Shown here piece after piece: positions 1 through 8,400 of a DNA stretch of 64,000 bases. The notes beneath the pieces are model-generated. The model was not told the origin of the DNA and searched no databases. It worked only from the letters and a program-made list of their open reading frames with translations. This stretch comes from Marisa cornuarietis (Eukaryota > Mollusca > Gastropoda > Architaenioglossa > Ampullariidae): positions 2,887,501 to 2,951,500 of the forward strand of contig SMMW01000033.1 of assembly GCA_004794655.1 (NCBI GenBank), given 5' to 3'. Every line of letters starts with the position of its first letter. Position 1 is the stretch's first letter. The position numbers and the translations under genes are program-made.

Positions 1-270
1 ACCTGTCCACCTAGCCACCTGTAGGAGGGGCAGAGGTCAATAGGGGTGGGCCCCCTATTGTCTGTGTTGGTTACTTGATGATTGGATGATGAGTGAATTG
101 ACCAATGGTGTCTCTTGTTGCATCTGCGCAAATGTGAGAAGTAAAGTAGGGAAACGAGTACATTGCAAGACGCTTCTCAGCACGAGGTCAGTATGGACGG
201 AGCAACCGGTCAGCAGTCGAAACGACTTCAGCTTTCTCCAAGGCCAACTTCCCTTTTACCTCGAGACCGA

Positions 271-978
271 GACCAACCTGAATGGTTTGCGTTTTTCGCA
301 GATATCGGTAGATATAGGTGATATAAAAAAAGCTATAAACTTTAGCGTCCAAAACCCATCCGTTTGTTATGTGATTCGCACCTGCGATCAAAAAGCGCCG
401 CTAATAGTGTACTACCTCACGCTAATGCACCATTCACAACATTGCGTGCAGTCAACACCAGAGAGAGAGAGAGAGAAAGAAAGAATAAGCGACATTTCAA
501 AGTATTCGGACGCTGAAAGTCTGCATTTCTCCTGCTAAAGTAACAGTTTTTCAAAACCACGAGAAATGTAGACTTTGAGCGTCCGAATAGCCCGAACTAT
601 CGCTCATTCTCTCTCTCTCTCTTTGTTTGGTGTTGATGGCTGCCAATGTTGTGAATGGTGCACTAACGCAGTGGCGTAGGAAGATGCTCGGCTTTGGGGG
701 GGGGGGGCAAACTCCATGCTGACAATGAATAACGTTCACATTCTTGCCTTCCCAGCATCTTTCTTGGGAGGGGGGGACGGCTGCCCCCCCTTGCCCCCCC
801 CCCGTTCCTACGCCACTGTAACGTGACGTACACTCCTTGATCGAAGGTGTGAATAGGTACTTTGCTAGCGGATAATTAATTAACGGATGGGTTTTGGAGG
901 CTGAAATTTACAGGTTATGTTTATATCGCCTGTATGTACCGATATCTGCAAAAAACGCAAAACATTCAGGTTGGTCTT
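271..978. repeat. Large imperfect inverted repeat (fold-back)
   Basis: The plus strand at about 271-534 is repeated in reverse complement at about 558-978, with a spacer near 25 bp. Matching landmarks include the GACCAACCTGAAT start, the GCAGATATCGGTA block, the CCAAAACCCATCCGTT block, an (AG)n/(CT)n tract and the ATTCGGACGCT block next to the centre. The right arm is longer because a 150-bp MITE sits inside it at 669-818. The arms differ at many positions, so the palindrome is not recent. No gene is seen in it; open frames here follow the repeat and look like chance. It could be a fold-back transposon or a diverged inverted duplication. Confidence 0.8.
669..818. mobile_element. 150-bp MITE, copy 1 (TIR CAGTGGCGTAGGAA)
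   Basis: The element starts CAGTGGCGTAGGAA and ends with the reverse complement TTCCTACGCCACTG. It is flanked by the 5-bp direct repeat TAACG (664-668 and 819-823). The inside holds a G-run and a C-run flanking a short unique core. It has no coding capacity, so it must be mobilised in trans. A second copy is at 53825-53971 in the same orientation. The TIRs and 5-bp duplication mark it as a DNA-transposon derivative; I cannot assign the superfamily. Confidence 0.85.
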
Positions 979-2424
979 TAATCCAAGAGGGCACGACGCG
1001 GGAGGAAGGACGCTGGCTTAGAGAACCTTGACACAAGGGCGAGCGAGTGACAAGGAAGTGTCAGTACTACCTGTTGTTGCTGTGGAAATCAAGGGACTAC
1101 GCGACCAGGACTTGCACTGTCTATGAGAGGTAGACGTTCGACGCCAAGGCCGTCAGAAGTCGTCGTTCTCAAAGAGGATAATGCCTGCTTGGTTCACCCG
1201 CATTCCAAAGCACTGGAGTCGAGAGAGACTTCGCATCAATGTGATGTTCGTTAGGCGGGTGTACGTGGCATTGCAGTCGTCGAAGAAGCCACGTTTATGT
1301 CCCTGGACCGGGACAGTGTTCGAGTCTGTGTCGCTGGAAGAGCAGTCGTCGCTCTCTGACGTGGTTGGCAGATACGAGGAAAGTGACGACGGGCACTTCG
1401 AGGGAAAGTCATCGGCGTGTCGTGACTGTTGACAGGAGTACTCACCTCACCACAAGCGTGGATCCACAAGAGAGACTGGCAAAACGAGAACAGCTGTAAC
1501 AACTGAGAGCTAAGTTGGTGCGCGTACGCATGTGAGAGCAAATGGTAGTTTTAACGGGAATTTACAGCACTGTAATACTGGAAGTACGATTAACACCGAT
1601 AGAACTGAGGCACCCTCTAGAGTCATTTTCTTCTATGTATGTATGTATGTATGTATGTATGTATGTATGTATGTATGTATGTATTTGCATGTTTTATCTG
1701 TTAAACAAATTTTTATTGTTGCACATTAAGTCACACGCCGTAAAGTCCTTTGTTCGGGAAGGAGCAGGGGTGGGCCGTGTAGTGGAAATTGTGATTGACT
1801 GACGTGTGATTATTATACACATTGTTCCCCTGCAAGACTTATGTTGACTTGGGTCTTAGGAGTTAAACCTTATCCCCCACGTGCCCGGTTGCCTGGGGCC
1901 AGTGTTCGCGTTTGTCGTAAAACTCAGGAAAATTGCAAGAGTCTCTCTTTTTCTGTCTGCATATCTGTCTGTTGCACGTTTCTCTTCACGGGTTCTGCAC
2001 TATATTATCCCTCAATGTGGGTGGGGTGGGGTGGGGTGGGGAAGGGGATAAATCGCATAATGAAATGCATCGGGGCTAGTGCACCCATCAACATTCCACA
2101 GGCATTCTGGAAAGTTGTGATGAAAGCATTATCTCGGAATGCCTGGTTCTGTGTATCATGCAAAGTCAAGTGTTGAATTTATCACAAAGTTCAAAACATA
2201 GATCTTTATAAAATATTTCCAGTTATAATTAGGTCTGAAAAATCCCCATGCGCATACGGTGGCCTGTGCACAGAATCTTATCAACGTTTTGTGTATACTC
2301 GGATTTTGTGTATTTAATGTGTTTTTGCCTTTCGATCTACCTAACTCGTCAGTCAGTCAGTCACAATCGTTGAATATTTCATGGTACCGCAGTCTGTGAT
2401 TCATGTATGGCGGGATGTTTGCAG
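979..2424. other. Non-coding stretch before the protease-like gene
   Basis: No recognisable gene. It holds a (TATG)n microsatellite (1634-1683), a GGGGT run (about 2016-2041) and a moderately GC-rich patch at 1000-1540 with overlapping open frames on both strands, none of which I recognise. The missing 5' exons of the downstream protease-like gene could lie here, but no exon with a matching phase was convincing. Confidence 0.5.
1634..1683. repeat. (TATG)n microsatellite
   Basis: About twelve uninterrupted TATG tetranucleotide units. Confidence 0.95.
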
Positions 2425-5400
2425 TTATGCAACGCCGTCTATGCCACAGACCCCAAAACACTGGCCCCCATCGTGTTGACCGTCGACTCTTGCTACCAGC
2501 GCCTGTCATTTGCAGCTTCTACAGGCATAGCGTGAGTATCACGATGTTTTTTCATGACTAATCTTTATTCTGTTGAGTAGAGGAGGCCATCAAATCATTC
2601 CCACCAAAAGCAGTAACGTCAAACGTCGTTTAAGGATGGAGGGGCGGGGGGAGAAGAAAGGGACTAAGGAATGTCGAAAGCAGATGATTAGAAATGGTTT
2701 AAAAACTGAACGAACTTTTTTTTAAAATAATAACAAGTATTTATAAGGCGCATATTATGCAGGTACTAGGTGCACGCATTCAGTCAGAAACACCATTCAT
2801 AAAATGCGAAGAACATCTTATCTTTCAGCCGTGACAATCATTACACACCCATTCAAACAAAATGATATCAAACAAAGCCACATTTACATGTAGTGCTGTT
2901 GAAGCCGGTAGTTGGACTGAAAGAGAGCATTAGCGTCTAACATTGTAAGGAATTTCTGGGCTTAGCCCCATAGCAGGAAAAGTGACGAATTTTGTGTGAC
3001 TTACGCTTGAAGCGGCCGAGACTCAGAAGCTGAGCGAGGTGAAGTGTAGTGAGAAATCAGACTAGAAAAATAGGTAGGAGCTACGCCAGTCATAATGTTA
3101 CAGCAGGTATAGGTGATGATATTTTTAGAGATCACGTTTTGTCTGACAGTTTAGTTTTTATGAGATTTTCTTATCCTTCTCTGTCTGGAAAGTGATATTT
3201 TAAAAAAAATCTGTAGCACTTTCATGTGGAAGAGATATACAAAAGTAAAATGTGCGTGCTTATTATGGTGCAGGGTGGACCTTCGTCTGAACGGTTTCCA
3301 ATCGTTGGGCTATGCTTCCTATCTTTTCCGGAACACAACGTGTAAGAAAAACTTTATAAAACCTACTGTAACAGGGTCGCCTACCACACTGCACACAACA
3401 ACACACTCAACGCGTGCCGTAGGTTGATGAAACCTTTTTATTCTTGCGACCGCGTGCTGGTCAGCTGAACTTTACACAGTATTCGAGTATCCGTAACATT
3501 ATCAAGGACTCTATCAGCCGGGCAGCTGGCTTGCGTCCTTCTCACGTGTTCTCTCTCTCTCTCGTCTCTCCCCGTCGAGCTTCTCCCTTCCCTTTTATAT
3601 CCCCCGGGAGGGCTAAAGTGGCAGGGGTGCCCGGCCGTATCGGACGGCAGCGCTGCTGTGTCCACCTGGGGAAGGTGGGGTTGAGGGCTGTCGCCCCGTC
3701 CTTCTCTCGTGGCTCCCCTCCGCCCTCCCGGACCCAAAACAACCCGGGAGCCAATCACCGCTAACTGGCCGCCCAACTGGCCAATCGGCCTTCAGCTGGC
3801 CTGTTGGCCAGCTTCTATCACATACACCCCCCCAACAAAGAAATGTCGTCCTCGACATTTACCTTCCATATGCTAACAAAGAAAAATACAAAATACAATA
3901 CACCTCCTACCCTATCATATCAATACAACATTATAATTATACCAACATAACAAAAGTTCATAACACCAATGACTAAACGTTAGTTCCTCTATACCATGCA
4001 GGCTTTGATGGCTGCTGTTGCAAGCCAGTCAGGCATATAATCCATAGCTAATACTGCTGTAAACACACATTGCAGTCTGTCTACGGTTGTGTCCACTGCA
4101 CTGGCGGCTGCAGGTGAAAGTATTGTCTGCTGCTGGTTCAGCACATACTCTCCAGAGCGTTGCCATGCCGGTGCAGTTCGAGGCCTCACCCCAGCTTCTC
4201 GCCTGGGTAGTGGACGGAGCTGTGGCTGATCCTGCTCCTCTTCCTCATCCTCTGTTTCGGCAGTGGATGTTTCATGCACCTCTTCCTGCAGAGCCACATC
4301 CAGGGAGGCTCGCCCACTAACCACATCAGCGTCTTGCACGTCACGGGTGCTGCCCCGTGCTTCATCGCTGCTGCCCAGGTCACTTGCTGCCACTTGAACG
4401 CTCAACAGCTCATCTTCCGACTCGCTTGTGTCGGCCTCAGACCCACTGGCCTCACTGCTGTCTGCTGCGTTCCTGTGGTGGCATCTCCGCTGGTGGTGCT
4501 TCATGCCCCGCTGTGTTGTGGGCGGTTGTCCTGCCTGATCCGTGAGGGCATGGCCTAGTGGTAAGAGGACATTTCTGTGCAATGTGCGCTCCCGACCACT
4601 GCCATCCTCATGTCTCACCACGAACACGGGTATGTCTGTGTTGGGTTTTCTTAGGACCACATACACCTCTTGTTCCCACTTGTCTGCCAGCTTGTGCTTC
4701 CCATCGAACGCCAGCCTTTTAACAAGCACTCTGTCGCCAACTTCAAGGATGGCTCCACGAGTGTTGCTGCCATAAGCCTTCTTTTGTTTTCTTCGGCTTT
4801 CCTCCGCAACTTTGGTCGCGAGCGCGAATGAGTCACGTAGCTTTTCCCTCAGAGAGTCCATATATTTGGTCAGGGGCTGAGATGTACCCCTTTCTCCAAG
4901 CCCAAATTCAATGTCAACTGGTAGATATGGGTCTCTCCCAAACATTACTGAATAGGGTGAGAACCCAGTGGATTCATGTCTGGTGCAGTTGTATGCATGC
5001 ACAAGCGGTGCCACATATTTTCGCCAGTCCGGCTTTTGATGTGGCTCCAGTGTCCCCAGCATGCTCAGTAATGTGCGATTAAACCGCTCGCACATGCCGT
5101 TGCCCATAGGGTGGTATGGGGTAGTCCGAGATTTCTGGCATCCCGTTATCAGACACAGTTCTTTGATAATCCGACTTTCAAAATTGGCACCTTGATCGGA
5201 ATGCAGCCGGCGGGGCATCCCATAGTGCACAATGAAATTAGTAAACAGGGCTTCCGCCGTTGTTTTCGCTGTCATGTTCTTGGTTGGTATGGCTTGCGCA
5301 TACCGAGTGAAGTGATCTGTAATAACCAAGATGTACTGGAAGCCTCCTTTAGCTGCTTCTAGGGTGAGGAAGTCAACGCACACTAGCTCCAGTGGTTGAG

Positions 5401-8400
5401 TAGTAACGACATTTACTAGCGGTGCACGGCTGTCGGCCGGCGCCTTCCTGCGAATGCACCGCGGACACCTCTTGATATAATTGTCAACATCACTGGCCAT
5501 CCCTACCCAATAAAACCTGTCTTGCAGAAGGTGCAGCGTTCGATCACGACCTGGGTGGCCCACATCACTGTGCAACATTTGCAACGCTCTGGGCACAAAG
5601 CTGGATGGCAGTACTAGCTGTTTGCGTGGCTGCGCATTGATAACTGTCACGCGATATAAGACCCCATCTATCAGCTTTAGATGGTCAAAGTTTTGTTGCA
5701 ACGCACGATGGGCGGGTCCCGCTGCTCCTTCAACAGATGGGAGCGGCTGGCGCTTTTCTATGCAGTCCATCCACTGTGAGAGAACAGCGTCACGTCTTTG
5801 TGCTTCCTTCAAATCTGTTGTGGACAGACTCGCCAAACTCAGACCTGAGGGCGTGAAGGTGTCGTCCACCACCTTCATAGAGAATGACAGACATTCTACA
5901 TATGCGATGGGCTGTACTGCGTTACATATGGCTCGCACTGATTCTGCCTCGATGTGATGTTCTGTCAGCCTCGACAGTGCATCGGCGTCTGCGTTGCTGG
6001 TGCCCGGCCTGTAGGTGATGTCAAAGTTGTAAGTCGCCAGCGCTGCTAGCCACCGATGGCCCGTTGCATCTAGTCTAGCTGATGTTAACACGTACGTTAA
6101 CGGGTTGTTGTCCGTCTTCACCGAAAACTTATGGCCATAGAGATAATCATGAAATTTCTCTGTTATTGCCCATTTCAGAGACAAGAACTCCAGCTTGTGT
6201 GCTGGGTAGTTTTTCTCGGCTTTGTTCAGTCCACGGCTGGCATAGCACAACACTCGCTGCTGTCCTTCTTGTTCCTGATATAGGACTGCTCCTAATCCTG
6301 ACATGCTAGCATCGACATGGAGCTCGAAGGGCAGCTTATAGTCAGGGTACCCCAGGATCGGTGGAGACGTTAAAAAGTCCTTTAACGTCTGAAATGCTGC
6401 CTCCTCCTCCTGGCCCCACTGCCACTTGGCTGGTTGGCTCTTGTCGGATTTTTTTCTGCCTGTTTTCTTCTTATGCGATACTGGCATAAGATCAACGAGT
6501 GGTTTCGCGATCTTGGAAAAGCCTTTCACAAACCTTCTGTAGTAACCGGCAAAACCTAGAAATCGTCTAACATCCTCTGGGTTTGCAGGAGTCGGCCAGT
6601 CACGCACCTTGGCACATTTTTCCGGGTCAGCTTCAATCCCTTGTGAAGAGACAACATGCCCGACATACCTCACTTTGTCCTGGCAAAATGAACACTTCTT
6701 GGGGTTTAGCTTTAATCCATTTTCTTCCAAGCGCTGTAGTACTCGCTCTACCCTCTCCAGATGTTCATCGAAGGTGTCAGAGAAAACTATAATGTCATCG
6801 AGGAATACTAAGCAGATGTGGAGGTGTAAGTCCCCCAGACACTCCTCCATCAGTCGCTGATAGGTGGCTGGTGCATTGGCTAAGCCCATAGCCATGCGGT
6901 TATACTCATAGAAACCAAGTGGAGAAACTGTGAACGCCGTGCGTTCTTTATGTTCTTCCGCTATCTCCACCTGGTGATAGCCGCTTTTCAGGTCTAACAC
7001 AGTGAAGTATTTCGCACCCGCAAGTGCGTCAAGTAGTTCTTCCACTCTTGGCAAGGCATATGAGTCCTTAACGGTGCGTGCATTTAGCTGTCTGAAATCA
7101 ACGCACTGTCTCAGGGTGCCATCTTTCTTTTTCACCCACACCACATTGGAGGACCATGGTGAATGTGAACGACGAATAATGCCACTGTGTAACAACTGTT
7201 GCAAGTGTTCCTTGACTTGGTCATACATGCCTGGTGGGATGCGGCGATGACGCTCTTTGAAGGGCGTTTCGTTCGTTAACTTGATTTCGTGTTTCACCCT
7301 GGTTGTGTGCCCCACGTCGATGGGGCTGCTGCAAAAGTTGCGCTCATGCTTACGAAGAAGCTGCTGCAGCTTCTCCGTCTGAGCCGGTGACAAATGATCA
7401 GTGTTAATCTGTAATTGATCTAGCACTGAGTCTGATGCTGCGCGCTGCACTGGTTTGTCCATCATTGTCACAGGCTGCACCTCACACAGCACAGCACGAG
7501 GTGGAATACGCACTGTTTGCGTCGTCACATTGGCTACATGAACGTCCACAGGACCCATGTATTTCGGCTGGTAGTGGAAAACGGAGGGCGTTATGTCCAC
7601 CAGCTGACCGACACGCCCCTTTAGTGCCGGCTGCATAATGGCACACGTGGGCTGGTACTCGAGGGGCCTGTCCACATGTCCAGGTATTACAACTGCTGTG
7701 TTGGGCTGTAGCACGATGTCTTCGTCGCTGTTACGTACCACTGCCAGGCAGTTATTATTCCTAGAGAGGTTCTTTTCCCGCCGTACGATGCACCGGTAAG
7801 TCAGATGCCACGGTGTGCTCAGTGGTGCCACCTGCAGGAAGCGGGCTCCATGGGTCTCTCTAGTTAGCTGCAGAAAGTACGTGAGCACGTTCGTACCGAT
7901 CAGAACGGGTACCTTCCCGTTGTAACCACTGTCAGGCACCACTAGTAACACACAGTCAACACCAGCTGTGTTCTCCGCACCTGATCCCGATGCAGATATT
8001 CGGGCCGTGATGAAGCCTGTGTACGGGAGCAGCTCCCCATCAGCACACTCAATGGAAAGGACACACTCCAGTGGCTGTAGCGGCAGGTGGGATAACCGCG
8101 TCTTGTAGAAGCGTTCGCACACAGTGGAAACCGTTGACCCGGTGTCGAGCAAGGCGATTGTCCTTACCCCTTCCAGTGTGATCTCTACTTCGTTGCTGTT
8201 CCCCACTAAGGCGGTAGTTGGTGCCTGTCGTGGTCCCTGTCGCTCGCTGGCTGGGCCTGGAGGGGGATGCGTTGAGCGGGGTCCCCCCCTCTGACCTACG
8301 AACTGCCCTCGTTCGCAGGTCCGTCGAAGTTTAAAGGTTGCTTGGACGCGCAGTTGGCTTTAACATGCCCTACCCCTCCGCACCGCCAGCAGACAGTATC

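Noticed and set aside
86..538. 150-codon plus-strand open frame at the left edge
   Set aside because: It runs across one arm of the inverted repeat and an (AG)n tract; the matching arm is not conserved as protein.
1181..1541. Overlapping frames on both strands near 1.2-1.5 kb as a gene
   Set aside because: No domain recognised, no splice context, and no link in phase to the S1 exons.
3438..3776. Open frames repeated at 9466-9804
   Set aside because: They are the same LTR sequence read in several frames; no coding role is expected.
4087..7638. Plus-strand frames across the retrotransposon
   Set aside because: Shadows of the minus-strand pol gene, which has all the family motifs.
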